A DNA stretch of 64,000 nucleotides, taken from NCBI GenBank assembly GCA_021151805.1, contig JAGKWN010000019.1, forward strand, positions 28,780-92,779, written 5' to 3'. Made by a program: the position numbers and the translations under genes. The DNA is from Cytophagaceae bacterium. Its GTDB lineage: Bacteria > Bacteroidota > Bacteroidia > Cytophagales > Cytophagaceae. Below the pieces are notes generated by a model that was given only the letters and a program-made list of their open reading frames with translations, searched no databases and was not told where the DNA came from. This document shows, one piece after another, positions 51,435 through 61,308 of this stretch. Positions within the stretch are counted from its first letter, which is position 1. The number at the start of each line of letters is the position of its first letter.

Positions 51435-52514
51435 ATGGGTATTATTAACGATTCAGGGGAACAATTTTTACATAAATATTTAAACAACGCCGCGCCGACA
51501 GGTTTTGAATCTTCCGGGCAGCAGATCTGGCTGGATTATATCCGTCCGTATATCGATACTTACTTTACCGATACTTATGGAACCGTTGTAGGTGTGATCA
51601 ATCCGGATGCGCCGTACAAAGTTGTGATCGAAGCACACGCCGATGAGATCTCCTGGTTTGTGAATTACATTACAAAAGAAGGCTATATCTACGTGCGCCG
51701 CAACGGTGGCTCCGACACCATGATTGCTCCGTCTAAACGCGTCAATATTCATACAGACAAAGGCATTGTAAAAGGTGTGTTCGGCTGGCCGGCCATTCAC
51801 GTACGTGATGAAGAAAACGACAAGCCACCAACCTTAAAAAACATTTTCATTGACCTGGGCTGTTCCTCAAAAGAAGAAGTAGAAGCGAAAGGCGTACACG
51901 TGGGTTCGGTAATCACGTTCGAAGATGAGTTTACCATTCTGAACGACCGCTACTATTGCGGGCGTGCGCTGGACAACCGCATCGGCGGTTTCATGATTGC
52001 AGAAGTTGCCCGTTTGCTGAGAGAAAATAACAACCAGCTTCCGTTTGGTTTGTACATTGTGAATGCGGTACAGGAAGAAATCGGTTTGCGTGGCGCGGAA
52101 ATGATCGCACACAGAATCAAGCCGGATGTAGCAGTGATCACCGATGTATGCCACGACACACAATCACCAATGTATAATAAAATTACCAGCGGTGATTTAT
52201 CCTGCGGCAAAGGACCTGTATTAACCTACGGACCAGCAGTACAAAACAATTTGTTGCGCATGATCATTGATACGGCACAACGTAAAGAAATTCCATTCCA
52301 GCGTGCGTCTGCAAGCCGTGCTACGGGGACCGATACAGATGCTTTCGCTTATTCAAATAGCGGTGTAGCTTCAGCGTTGATTTCTTTACCATTGAAGTAT
52401 ATGCACACAACGGTTGAAATGGTGAGCAAAACAGATGTTGAACAAGTGATCCAGATGATCTACGAATTCCTGGTGCAACTACCTGCTGACCATGATTTCA
52501 GATACATGAAATAA
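51435..52514 (+). CDS. M42-family metallopeptidase
   Basis: 359 aa, cytoplasmic aminopeptidase fold with a binuclear metal site. Ligands are visible in order: IEAHADEISWFV (His, Asp), CGRALDNRIGG (bridging Asp), AVQEEIGLRGAEM (catalytic Glu and ligand Glu), AVITDVCHDT (Asp) and KYMHTTVEMV (His). The M42 family includes glutamyl aminopeptidases and proteins once called endoglucanase M. TATATTCG at 51401 resembles a -7 box. A strong terminator follows. Confidence 0.93.
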   Translation: MGIINDSGEQFLHKYLNNAAPTGFESSGQQIWLDYIRPYIDTYFTDTYGTVVGVINPDAPYKVVIEAHADEISWFVNYITKEGYIYVRRNGGSDTMIAPSKRVNIHTDKGIVKGVFGWPAIHVRDEENDKPPTLKNIFIDLGCSSKEEVEAKGVHVGSVITFEDEFTILNDRYYCGRALDNRIGGFMIAEVARLLRENNNQLPFGLYIVNAVQEEIGLRGAEMIAHRIKPDVAVITDVCHDTQSPMYNKITSGDLSCGKGPVLTYGPAVQNNLLRMIIDTAQRKEIPFQRASASRATGTDTDAFAYSNSGVASALISLPLKYMHTTVEMVSKTDVEQVIQMIYEFLVQLPADHDFRYMK

Positions 52515-52530
52515 TATTCTATACCACAAT

Positions 52531-52568
52531 AAAAAAGCCTCTCTGGATATTTTCAGAGAGGCTTTTTT
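52531..52568. terminator. bidirectional terminator
   Basis: AAAAAAGCCTCTCTGG and its complement around a short AT loop, with A-run and T-run on either side, between convergent genes. Confidence 0.93.
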
Positions 52569-52630
52569 ATAAATAGCATTGCTCTTCCTGATGAACTCTC
52601 CAAGGATTATAAACCCATGGAAAATTCGGG

Positions 52631-53662
52631 TTAAATACCATACTTAACAAGCTTTCCCGCCTTGTATACATATACTTCGTAATAATGCTTATTCACGCCG
52701 TAAACTTCTTCCAGCAACACATTATCTGCACCTTGTGCCAGTTCATGCGCGCGTAGTTGTTGCGCGGCCGGCAGATCTTCGAGCAGAATCGGATATTCAA
52801 TTTCCAATCCTCCATCGTCGTATTCAATATCGATCTGGAATGTACGCTGCCGCCATTGCATCTTCGTTTCGATCCCATCTTCAGCAGCTACATAAGAAAC
52901 ATGTAAATGATCCTGTCTTACAATATTGTTCGATGCATTTACAAACATGAAAAATCCCGATAGCACCATTGCCGTATAGCCAATTTTTTGAAAACCATTT
53001 TCGCTTATATAAGGTAAGACGCGCTTAACAAGGATCGAAGATGCTACAGCAGCAATGGCTACAAGCAAACCGTAGCCTAATACCTGCATCGTTAAAAGTC
53101 CGAACGATGCGTACAAGCAAAGTTTAACCAGGTGCAGCAATAATTCGTTTGCTGCGCGCGTGGCAATAATTTCATCCTTATTCAATCCGTATCGTAAATA
53201 AAAACGGTTGAATAATAAACCTACAGCACCTGTTAACCCAGACACAAAACCTGCGGCAAATCCAATAACAGGCAGTACGGCGACAGACATGCCTTTTTCC
53301 GTCGGTTCTTTTTTTGCTGGTTTTAAAAGCAGCATGAGGTTCGATAATAAAAACATACCCAGGATCAATTCCAGGTAAACCGGATTGGCGTAACTCAGTA
53401 ACCAGGCCCCGGCCCATACAGCCGGTATTGCAGGCGGCACAAACCATACAACCACACTCCAGCGAATGTTTTTAAAAAAAACTGCAATCCGTGAAACGGA
53501 ACTTGCCGCTGTACCTATAGATAAAGCTGCCGGAACCTGCGCACCGGGAAGCAGCCATCCCAATAAAGGAATTAATATAAAACTGGCTCCGCCTCCGCAA
53601 ACTGCGCTCAGGGCAAAAGCAAGCACCGAACAAACGAATAATATAGCTCCTGGTAGTATCAT
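52631..53662 (-). CDS. TauE/SafE-family permease with extra C-terminal domain
   Basis: 343 aa. Residues 1-245 are a TSUP (TauE/SafE) membrane domain with about eight helices: CGGGASFILIPLLGWLLPG and FAAGFVSGLTGAVGLLFNRFYLRYGL are the repeated family motifs. Residues about 250-343 are a soluble tail (QRTFQIDIEYDDGGLEIEYPILLEDLP ... VLLEEVYGVNKHYYEVYVYKAGKLVKYGI), not present in ordinary members and reminiscent of PepSY/DUF2874-like folds. Family members export sulfite or other sulfur compounds and organic anions; the substrate here is unknown. Confidence 0.87.
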   Translation of the reverse strand: MILPGAILFVCSVLAFALSAVCGGGASFILIPLLGWLLPGAQVPAALSIGTAASSVSRIAVFFKNIRWSVVVWFVPPAIPAVWAGAWLLSYANPVYLELILGMFLLSNLMLLLKPAKKEPTEKGMSVAVLPVIGFAAGFVSGLTGAVGLLFNRFYLRYGLNKDEIIATRAANELLLHLVKLCLYASFGLLTMQVLGYGLLVAIAAVASSILVKRVLPYISENGFQKIGYTAMVLSGFFMFVNASNNIVRQDHLHVSYVAAEDGIETKMQWRQRTFQIDIEYDDGGLEIEYPILLEDLPAAQQLRAHELAQGADNVLLEEVYGVNKHYYEVYVYKAGKLVKYGI

Positions 53663-53776
53663 GGCATAAATCTCTAAACCAATTCTGAAAAGATTTGGGG
53701 TTTTTCTTTATAAGTTTTTAGTATCTTTAACTGCGGAGTTTATAACCGAAAAGCTCTTTATACAACGAATCGACAC

Positions 53777-54316
53777 ATGCGGACATTCATTTTCATTGCC
53801 TTACTGATTCTTGCTCCTATGCTGGCAAGTTTATATGGCTTCATACATGATCAGATCACGTTTTCTATTTCTGAAGAATTCTTTACCAAATTCAGATTTA
53901 AGGATTACGATATGCCCCATACCTGGCACCCGAGAGCCAAAGCCGGCATGATCGGAATTCTGAATGCCTGGAAAACCGGTATCCCTTTTGGCATTATCCT
54001 GACTGCCGTAGGACGTATTCACCACAATGATAAAAAACTGTTGTTTTATACCTTCTATACGTATCTGCTGACGTTTTTTTTCTCATTTGCTTTTTCCATG
54101 GCTGCTGTATACATGCCTGCAGCCAGCGAAATGGAGGCTATTCATAAAACGCTGCCGGCCAATATCCTTGACCCGATCGCGTTTCAAAAAGTTGAAAGGA
54201 TCAATAATTTCGGCTATATCGGCGGCATCATCGGAATGCTGATGGGTATTGGCCTGCACATTCTTTTATACAAAATTGACATAAAAAAACAGTCCGGGGG
54301 AACTTCTTCCAAATAA
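53777..54316 (+). CDS. polytopic membrane protein, unknown
   Basis: 179 aa with four hydrophobic helices. The loop after helix 1 carries YGFIHDQITFSISEEFFTKFRFKDYDM, which I recall in a family of uncharacterised bacterial membrane proteins. Function unknown. It precedes the ABC exporter gene by 31 bp on the same strand and may be co-transcribed. TATCTTTA at 53722 is a poor -7 candidate. Confidence 0.7.
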   Translation: MRTFIFIALLILAPMLASLYGFIHDQITFSISEEFFTKFRFKDYDMPHTWHPRAKAGMIGILNAWKTGIPFGIILTAVGRIHHNDKKLLFYTFYTYLLTFFFSFAFSMAAVYMPAASEMEAIHKTLPANILDPIAFQKVERINNFGYIGGIIGMLMGIGLHILLYKIDIKKQSGGTSSK

Positions 54317-54347
54317 GAATTCGTTACAAAGGAAACATTATAACATT

Positions 54348-56120
54348 GTGCAAAAAGAAGAAAGTGGTGCTGTAAGCGGCAATTTATTTGATATAAAAAT
54401 TTTAAGCAGATTATTCCAATTTGTTAAACCGTACAAGCATTTATTTTATACGCAGGTTTTATTAACCTTATTGGGTGCCGTACTTGCTTCTATAAAACCA
54501 TACCTGGTTAAAATAGCTATTGACGACAAGATAGCAAACAAAGACCTTAATGGTTTATATCTGATGATCGGCCTGATGGTTGTTGTGCTGGTGGCACAAT
54601 CCTTCATGCAGTATTATGATACGTATCTGGCAGGTAAGCTGGGGCAAACCATCATCCGTGATATCCGCATGAAGCTGTTCAAGCACCTGTTAAAATTCCG
54701 TTTGAGCTTTTTTGATAAAACACCGATTGGCCGTTTGGTAACTCGTAATATTTCAGATGTAGAAACACTCTCCAACTTCACGTCTGATGGCCTGGCTGGC
54801 ATTCTTGGTGATTTTCTACAACTGATCTTTATCTTTGGCTTTATGCTTTATATAGACTGGCGCTTAACGCTGATCTGCTTATGTCCCCTGCCAATCTTAC
54901 TATTCAGCACGTACATATTTAAAGAACGTATTAAAGATTCATTCAATCATGTACGCATCGCGGTTTCTAACCTGAACACGTTTGTGCAGGAACACATCAC
55001 AGGCATGAGCATTGTACAGATCTTCAACAGCGAACAGCGTGAGTATACAAAATTCAAAGCCATCAATGTACAGCACAGAGATTCGAATCTGAAATCTGTA
55101 AATGCATATTCAGTCTATTTCCCCATTGCGGAATTTATCGGCTCACTAGGTTTGGTATTATTGATCTGGTTCGGATCAAAATTAGTGTTGGGCGAAACAA
55201 GTTCATTCGGAACACTGGTTTCGTTTATCATGTACATCTCCATGTTCTTCCGCCCGATCCGCATGATTGCTGACCGTTTCAACACATTGCAATTATCAGT
55301 AGTAAGTTCAGATCGTATCCTGAAACTATTGGACGATGAATCTCCTATTCAGTCGCTGGGTTCAAAACCATTGCCTGCCATTAAAGGTGATGTAAAGTTT
55401 GAACACGTTCATTTCAGCTACATTGAGAATCAACCTGTTTTAAAGAATATCAATTTTCACGTACCGCAAGGCGGCAGTATCGCATTTGTAGGCTCTACCG
55501 GTGCTGGTAAATCTTCTATTATCAATCTGCTTAACCGCTTCTATGATATTGAAAAGGGCTCTATACGCATTGATGGTACAGATATCCGTGAATATGATTT
55601 GCATGAACTGCGTTTACAGATTGGCTTAGTATTGCAGGATGTATTTTTGTTTTCAGGAAGTATCCGCAACAACATCACATTATATAATCCTGATATTACA
55701 GAAGAACAGATCTGGCATGCGATCCGCATGGTTGGCGCAGAACGTTTCATTAACCGCTTGCCGGGCGGACTGGATTATGAAGTGATGGAACGCGGAAGTA
55801 CTTTATCTGCAGGCCAGAGACAGATCATTTCCTTTATCCGTGTGATGGTATACAATCCGAAGATTTTAATATTAGATGAAGCTACTTCTTCTATCGATTC
55901 AGAAACGGAAGCCTTGATACAGGAAGCGACGGCTAAAATTATGGTTGGCAGAACCTCGATCATCATCGCACACCGCTTGTCGACCATACAACACGTGGAT
56001 ACGATTTTTGTTTTAGATAAAGGTGAAATTAAAGAAGCCGGCTCGCACGAAGAACTGCTGAATCAAAACGGCATGTACAGCCAGTTAAGCGCGTTGCAGT
56101 ATGCGGCAGCCAAAGAGTAG
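54348..56120 (+). CDS. ABC exporter, fused permease and ATPase (MsbA-like)
   Basis: 590 aa half-transporter starting at GTG (54348). Six-helix permease (VKPYKHLFYTQVLLTLLGAVL onwards, residues about 20-320), then the nucleotide-binding domain: Walker A GSTGAGKSSIINLL, Q-loop VLQDVFLFSGS, signature LSAGQRQ, Walker B ILILDEATSSID, H-loop AHRLST. Members export lipids or drugs; no substrate can be named from context. The upstream gene encodes a small membrane protein of unknown role. Confidence 0.94.
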   Translation: MQKEESGAVSGNLFDIKILSRLFQFVKPYKHLFYTQVLLTLLGAVLASIKPYLVKIAIDDKIANKDLNGLYLMIGLMVVVLVAQSFMQYYDTYLAGKLGQTIIRDIRMKLFKHLLKFRLSFFDKTPIGRLVTRNISDVETLSNFTSDGLAGILGDFLQLIFIFGFMLYIDWRLTLICLCPLPILLFSTYIFKERIKDSFNHVRIAVSNLNTFVQEHITGMSIVQIFNSEQREYTKFKAINVQHRDSNLKSVNAYSVYFPIAEFIGSLGLVLLIWFGSKLVLGETSSFGTLVSFIMYISMFFRPIRMIADRFNTLQLSVVSSDRILKLLDDESPIQSLGSKPLPAIKGDVKFEHVHFSYIENQPVLKNINFHVPQGGSIAFVGSTGAGKSSIINLLNRFYDIEKGSIRIDGTDIREYDLHELRLQIGLVLQDVFLFSGSIRNNITLYNPDITEEQIWHAIRMVGAERFINRLPGGLDYEVMERGSTLSAGQRQIISFIRVMVYNPKILILDEATSSIDSETEALIQEATAKIMVGRTSIIIAHRLSTIQHVDTIFVLDKGEIKEAGSHEELLNQNGMYSQLSALQYAAAKE

Positions 56121-56122
56121 GC

Positions 56123-56300
56123 AAGTTACTAGGTGCTAGTTACTAGACGAGGAAAAGAAAATAGCATATAAGGTGTAAGAGTTAATAAGAAAAGGTAGTA
56201 TTACATTGTTAATGTAGTACTACCTTTTCTTATTTTTAATTTACCTATTACTTCAAATTGTATTTAGTCTAATACCTGGCAACTAATTACTAGCAACTAA
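56123..56300. repeat. CTAGTTACTAG-type inverted repeat element A3
   Basis: Left arm 56123-56149 (AAGTTACTAGGTGCTAG, TTACTAGACG). Right arm 56266-56300 (TCTAATACCTGGCAACTAAT, TACTAGCAACT) in inverted sense. A 24-bp-stem terminator lies between them. Third case of this layout between convergent genes. Confidence 0.82.
56184..56234. terminator. very long bidirectional terminator hairpin
   Basis: 24-bp stem with one G-U pair, arms 56184-56207 and 56211-56234, 3-nt loop, A-rich and T-rich ends. Confidence 0.93.
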
Positions 56301-58717
56301 ATTTTCACCTGCAATGTCACATAATATCCTCTTCCATCTGAAGGTAGAATACCAGGGCCGGGATAACCTGTAGCTCGGCGGGTAAAATACATCTGGTTGG
56401 TTAAGTTGTTGATGTTTGCTTCCAGCCTGAATATTTTATATTCATACGAAAGACTCAAATCCATGATGTGGTAAGAAGGTATAAGTCCGACTACAGCAGA
56501 AGCACCGCCATCAACTGCGTTGGTTGCATCCGAATATTGCTGTGTTAAATGTGTGTATTGGAAAGATGCTTTAAACTTTTTATATCCACCGCGTACACCG
56601 GCTTTCATGTTAAACTTAGGAACGAATTCCACTTCGTTGCCCTGCACACCAGGAATAATGCTTTTCACATATTCAGACTTAATGAAAGCGGTATTCATAA
56701 ATACAGAGCCAGACCATACTTTCGTTTTCGGCAGCATCAATTTCACCACATCATATTCTGCATAACACTCCACACCAATCATCACTGCATGGCCAATATT
56801 GGTACGCTCACGGATGAAGCGACCCGTAGCATCTTTCGTTTGAAATTCACCAATACGGTTCGCATAATTCAGAATGAAGAAACTTCCGTCATAAATAAAC
56901 AATTTTGTTTCTTCACTGCGCATACCTAAATCCAGCGTAAAACCTCTTTCATCCTGCATGTTCGGATCAACCGATGAAGATGGGTTTGAAATACGCATGT
57001 CGCTATAAGTAATGGATCTGTAGTTCTGTGAAATATTTCCGTATACATTTATTTTCTTCATCGGCTTATAGCTGATGCCAATCCCGCCTAGAATAAACTG
57101 GCGTGCACTGGAGCGGTATTCAAAAGTGGTGTCGGTCGCAAGGATATTGCCTGCAAGGTCTTTGTATTGTGTACCATAATAACCGTCGGCAGACGTATTG
57201 ATGTATTCATAACGCACACCAGGTGTAATGGAAAGGCGGTTACCGATATAAAAAATATTCTCTGCAAATAAGGCAAGGTTTTTATTTTTGAATGTGTAAT
57301 CGTAATTCATAAAATTGTCGCTGGCATAATTGAAGTCTGCATCTTTACCAGTACTTCCCATCCCTTGCGTACTCAGGTTATTTCCGTAATATCCTCTTGC
57401 TCCTACTAATAGCACCAGGGCTTTGTCTGCAAGCGTATAATGCTTCATGTATCGCGCTTCAGCGCCGATGTTTCTGAAATCACCTTTAATAAGATCACGT
57501 TCTGTATCGCCCGGATCGATGGTCGCTACGCGGTTTGGACGGAAGCCCAACGAATAACGGTTCGCATATAAGCCAAACAGACGGAAATTAAATTCATTTG
57601 ATTCGTTGAATTTATGATTGAATGTTATGGCTGCCATTTTCCAGTTTACCTGGAACCAGTTCCGTTCGCGGTTACTTTGTCTCGGATCATCTTTAAACAT
57701 CTGATCTGTCAAACCGCCCGGCTGATGAGCCAGGTAGCTCATCACCGTTATATCCAGGCCAATGGATGTGCGTTTAGAAATCTGATAATTGATGTTGCCG
57801 AAATAGTTGTACGTATCAAAATCTGAATTGGGTCTCCAGCCATTTCCGGTTTTATACTGGAAGTAAGTATAATAGCTAACTTTCTTTATCGTTCCACTTA
57901 AACTTGTAAACGTGTTATAAAAACCGAAAGAACCGACGGTTTGTCTTGCAACCAGCTGGATTTTTTTATCTGCAACAGGTTTACGAATCATAAAATTCAG
58001 CATACCGCCAAACTGTGTTCCATACTGCAGCGAAGCAGCTCCGCGTATCACCTGAATACGTTCCACGCCTTCTATCGGCGGTGTATAGTAGCTTTCAGGA
58101 TAACCAAGTGCATCCGCACTGATATCGTACCCATTCTGGCGCACATTAAAATTAGAGGTGCGGTTCGGATCAAGACCACGGCCACCGATGCTCAGCTGTA
58201 TACCGGCTCCGTCGTTCTCCCAGATATTCAAACCCGGTACACGTGCATACACTTGCCGTGCATTATTGGTTGCAGCATTCACAACCAAACTGTCGACTAC
58301 AATTACTTCTGATTTTTTTCCGGCGTAAATAGACATGTCTTCCACATCCTTCATGTGTGTTGCCGTCACGACATCTTCAATTACAATCTCAGTATCCGGA
58401 TCTCCTTCTGCTTCCAGAAAAATATGCAGGTGTTTATTCTTGCCATCAATCACAACAGTCTGTTGCTGGCTTTTATAACCGATGGCATAAGCCGTAAGCT
58501 GATATGTGCCATCCGGCAGATCTCTAAAATGAAATCTGCCAAGAGAATCGGTATTGGCTAAATATGTTCCGTTGTTCAGGGATATCGTACAGGAACCTAT
58601 CTCTGTACTATCCGCTTGTGCAGCTACTTTGCCGGACAATTTATGCTGAGCAAAAACTCCAGAAGAAAGAAACGTGAACAATAAGAAACTAAGAAAGAAG
58701 CAGTATTTTTTAATCAT
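56297..58717 (-). CDS. TonB-dependent outer-membrane receptor, FecA-like
   Basis: 806 aa from the ATG at 58717, which gives signal peptide MIKKYCFFLSFLLFTFLSSGVFAQ. Then come a carboxypeptidase-regulatory-like domain (KLSGKVAAQADSTEIGSCTISL ... LTAYAIGYKSQQQTVVID), a plug domain (TNNARQVYARVPGLNIWEND ... IEGVERIQVIRGAASLQYGTQFGGMLNFMIRKP) and a 22-strand-type barrel ending YYVTLQVKI. The plug sequence resembles ferric-citrate-type receptors. It overlaps the HTTM gene by 8 bp, so translation is probably coupled. Last gene of the DUF4856/imelysin/HTTM cluster. Confidence 0.93.
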   Translation of the reverse strand: MIKKYCFFLSFLLFTFLSSGVFAQHKLSGKVAAQADSTEIGSCTISLNNGTYLANTDSLGRFHFRDLPDGTYQLTAYAIGYKSQQQTVVIDGKNKHLHIFLEAEGDPDTEIVIEDVVTATHMKDVEDMSIYAGKKSEVIVVDSLVVNAATNNARQVYARVPGLNIWENDGAGIQLSIGGRGLDPNRTSNFNVRQNGYDISADALGYPESYYTPPIEGVERIQVIRGAASLQYGTQFGGMLNFMIRKPVADKKIQLVARQTVGSFGFYNTFTSLSGTIKKVSYYTYFQYKTGNGWRPNSDFDTYNYFGNINYQISKRTSIGLDITVMSYLAHQPGGLTDQMFKDDPRQSNRERNWFQVNWKMAAITFNHKFNESNEFNFRLFGLYANRYSLGFRPNRVATIDPGDTERDLIKGDFRNIGAEARYMKHYTLADKALVLLVGARGYYGNNLSTQGMGSTGKDADFNYASDNFMNYDYTFKNKNLALFAENIFYIGNRLSITPGVRYEYINTSADGYYGTQYKDLAGNILATDTTFEYRSSARQFILGGIGISYKPMKKINVYGNISQNYRSITYSDMRISNPSSSVDPNMQDERGFTLDLGMRSEETKLFIYDGSFFILNYANRIGEFQTKDATGRFIRERTNIGHAVMIGVECYAEYDVVKLMLPKTKVWSGSVFMNTAFIKSEYVKSIIPGVQGNEVEFVPKFNMKAGVRGGYKKFKASFQYTHLTQQYSDATNAVDGGASAVVGLIPSYHIMDLSLSYEYKIFRLEANINNLTNQMYFTRRATGYPGPGILPSDGRGYYVTLQVKI

Positions 58718-60047
58718 TATATAACAGAATCCAGGATTTATGTTTGAATGAGTCAGATTCGGCAGCAAGATCTGTTTTGGGGTCAATCAATGGTCTCCCT
58801 AACCGACCGTTTAATGCTACATATGTCTCAGCATATACTTTCGGATTTTTAAAACCTTGTTTAGAATAATGAGATGCGAGATAATGTGCATACTGCAGCA
58901 TCATGTCTGGTTGGGTAGACATCATCTTTTCCTGCAGCACAGTAAGGAAATCATTATTATTCACTATAATATATTTTCCTGAATCATCTGTAACGATGAA
59001 TTGCGCATAACCAGCCTTCTCCATCAACATTACCCTCCATGAGAATCTATACCCCTCTTCTGTCCAGAATAAATTCCCCGGATAGAATATGTATCTGAAA
59101 GGAAACAGTAACTGAGTCGCAAAAAAAACGAAAAAAATGCCCTTAACAAAGCGTTGCTGCAAACTATTCCATTCTAATTTCTCCTGCAACGGAGCAGACA
59201 CCGGTTGTTTTGCACCAAATAAAGATTTTAGCAGGCTTATACACTTTTGATGCCAGGCAGCATCAAAGAAAATACAGGCCGTTACGATCATGATATAAGG
59301 GAACATTCCGATCGGAAAAAGAATAGAAGTGAGTGTATGAAACACAACTACCAGCATGTAAGCCCCCAGCCGGGTATGCTTGTTCCACAATAAGAACGGA
59401 ATACATAAATCATAGATGCAGCCGATCCAACTGAACATATATGCCACCCAGGTGTAGTTGAATAAAAAACCGATTACCGGTAAATCATTACGCGCCGGAA
59501 GCCATATTTTTAAAGGCATTGCCTGCAGCAGCCAATCAGAATTTATTTTAGCAATTCCTGCAAACACATACAGGAAGCATACAAATAATTTCACTGCATC
59601 GATACACCAGGCCGGTATCTGATCGACCTGTAATTTTTTATTTTTCAGTGCATCAATAGAAAACGAAACATTGGCAGGCAGAAATATCAGTAAGAAACAA
59701 ATCATACTGACAAAGTAATAGTGATTCAGGTACGTTGCCTTGTCCATGAGTTCGATGTACGTAAAACTCAAAAACAGCGTAACAATTGCAATTCTATATT
59801 TGTAGCCTAATGCGACACATAAGGCTGCAGCTGCGCAGATAAAAAATAACAGGTAAGTAAAATACCCGAGCGGTTTTACAAAGTCAAAACCATAATACGT
59901 AAAATAAAAGGTTGGCTTGATGTACAATTCTTCAATCCAACCTTTTGACCAAAACCTTATGGTGCTTGCAAACAACATAATGCCCAAGCCAATCCTAAAA
60001 ATTACCAGCGGTGCTACTGATGTATATTTTAAGAAATAACCTTTCAT
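58710..60047 (-). CDS. HTTM-domain (gamma-carboxylase-like) membrane protein
   Basis: 445 aa. The N-terminal ~270 residues form several membrane helices of the horizontally-transferred-transmembrane (HTTM) type, homologous to vitamin K-dependent gamma-glutamyl carboxylase: LVIFRIGLGIMLFASTIRFW, YFVSMICFLLIFLPANVSFSIDAL, KLFVCFLYVFAGIAKINSDWL, PFLLWNKHTRLGAYMLVVVFHTLTSILFPIGMFPYIM (split segments). A C-terminal soluble part follows (EEGYRFSWRVMLMEKAGYAQFIVTDDSGK). Enzymatic activity is unproven. The imelysin gene is 21 bp upstream and the receptor gene overlaps downstream, so a role in the metal-uptake cluster is likely. Confidence 0.87.
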   Translation of the reverse strand: MKGYFLKYTSVAPLVIFRIGLGIMLFASTIRFWSKGWIEELYIKPTFYFTYYGFDFVKPLGYFTYLLFFICAAAALCVALGYKYRIAIVTLFLSFTYIELMDKATYLNHYYFVSMICFLLIFLPANVSFSIDALKNKKLQVDQIPAWCIDAVKLFVCFLYVFAGIAKINSDWLLQAMPLKIWLPARNDLPVIGFLFNYTWVAYMFSWIGCIYDLCIPFLLWNKHTRLGAYMLVVVFHTLTSILFPIGMFPYIMIVTACIFFDAAWHQKCISLLKSLFGAKQPVSAPLQEKLEWNSLQQRFVKGIFFVFFATQLLFPFRYIFYPGNLFWTEEGYRFSWRVMLMEKAGYAQFIVTDDSGKYIIVNNNDFLTVLQEKMMSTQPDMMLQYAHYLASHYSKQGFKNPKVYAETYVALNGRLGRPLIDPKTDLAAESDSFKHKSWILLYND

Positions 60048-60068
60048 AGAGTTGGCTGTACTAAATGA

Positions 60069-61205
60069 CTAGTCGCCATCATTGTCTGTATAGGTAATCG
60101 TTATGCTCATGGCTGAAGTCATGTCTACCTTAAGGAGGCCAACCAATTTCTGCATTTCGTTATACACCGCAATCATGGCTGTGTTATTGGTAGCAACTTC
60201 ATTGCTTAAATTATCTGTCAACAGATTCAATTTGTTGGATACTACCGTGAATTGCGTATTAATATTTTCTGACAAGAGCACCTGCGTTGTTGCATCCTTT
60301 GCACCCAATCCATCCAGGTATGTTTTTAATGATGCGCCTTCTGTATTCGTTAAAACGCCTTTGCCATTAAAAAAATCTACAAAGGCATTGTGTGCTGCTT
60401 TCGCCAATGATAAGGAAATATTTTTGTCATAATATCCTTCAACAGATTGCGCTGAAACCACGCCATTCACCATCGCTCCGGAAGGAACACCGAATTTCCC
60501 CGAACGGATATAGCGTTCATAATAAAAAACAATACCATTCACCATCAACGATGTCGAAGAGAACAAACCTGTACCTGTACTTGATACAAAAGAATCTCTG
60601 TATGAGGTCTTCCATGTTTGGTATACCAACTCAAATTTTGAATGCATCTGGTTGGTTAATTGCAACAGATATGCTTTACGTTTAGCTGCATCAGGATCTG
60701 TAGTATACAAAGCTACAATGTCATTATCCGTTGCGGCAGCTCCGTTCAACAGGTAATCCAATGCAGGAAAGCCCTGTGTCGGGTAAGCTCCGGATACATC
60801 TAAATTTGCATTACCAGCCTGTATGTTTGCCTGTATATTCGTAACATTAGCTGGGTAAATATTCATATATGAATTCAATGCATTATCTGCTGCCGGACCA
60901 AATTCATACAATGCTGCTTTTTGCCATTCAATATAAGCATCTGCCCATGCGGTTCTGTATGCTGCTAATGTAGATGTAGTTGGGTCATTTCTGAATGCAT
61001 CAGACTTGCTGATCATTGCATTAAGTTTGGCTTCGAAGTTTGCATAAGCTGGCAATACCAGATTGTCTGCAATATTGGTGAGCATGGCAGCCCTGTCTGT
61101 TGGATTCCCCTGTGGAGTTTCGGTTCCTTTATCTTTATTTCCACAAGATGCGGTTACAAGCAGTATAGAAAAAAATAACGCCAAACGAATGTTAGAGAAA
61201 TTCAT
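60069..61205 (-). CDS. imelysin-family lipoprotein
   Basis: 378 aa, outer-surface or periplasmic lipoprotein (lipobox LLVTASC, Cys21). Imelysin (IrpA, M75-like) features: YRTAWADAYIEWQKAALYEFGPAADN, YPTQGFPALDYLLNG at the GxHxxE-equivalent site, which lacks the His and Glu of that motif, then KFELVYQTWKTSYRDSF, MVNGIVFYYERYIRSGKFGVPSG. The tail is acidic (TYTDNDGD). Family members are iron-regulated and linked to iron uptake; they are not proven peptidases. Located between DUF4856 and HTTM genes. Confidence 0.9.
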   Translation of the reverse strand: MNFSNIRLALFFSILLVTASCGNKDKGTETPQGNPTDRAAMLTNIADNLVLPAYANFEAKLNAMISKSDAFRNDPTTSTLAAYRTAWADAYIEWQKAALYEFGPAADNALNSYMNIYPANVTNIQANIQAGNANLDVSGAYPTQGFPALDYLLNGAAATDNDIVALYTTDPDAAKRKAYLLQLTNQMHSKFELVYQTWKTSYRDSFVSSTGTGLFSSTSLMVNGIVFYYERYIRSGKFGVPSGAMVNGVVSAQSVEGYYDKNISLSLAKAAHNAFVDFFNGKGVLTNTEGASLKTYLDGLGAKDATTQVLLSENINTQFTVVSNKLNLLTDNLSNEVATNNTAMIAVYNEMQKLVGLLKVDMTSAMSITITYTDNDGD

Positions 61206-61232
61206 ATAATCAGTTTTTTTTATAAAACACGA

Positions 61233-61263
61233 AATAGAAGCAGGCGAGTTACCTGCTTCTATT
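61233..61263 (-). terminator. intra-operon hairpin between DUF4856-A and imelysin genes
   Basis: Perfect 12-bp stem AATAGAAGCAGG / CCTGCTTCTATT with 7-nt loop, followed on the minus strand by a T-rich stretch. It may reduce transcription into the downstream genes. Confidence 0.65.
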
Positions 61264-61308
61264 CTGCATTCAATTAATTTATTTTAACACCGCTTCAATA
61301 GCAACCAA

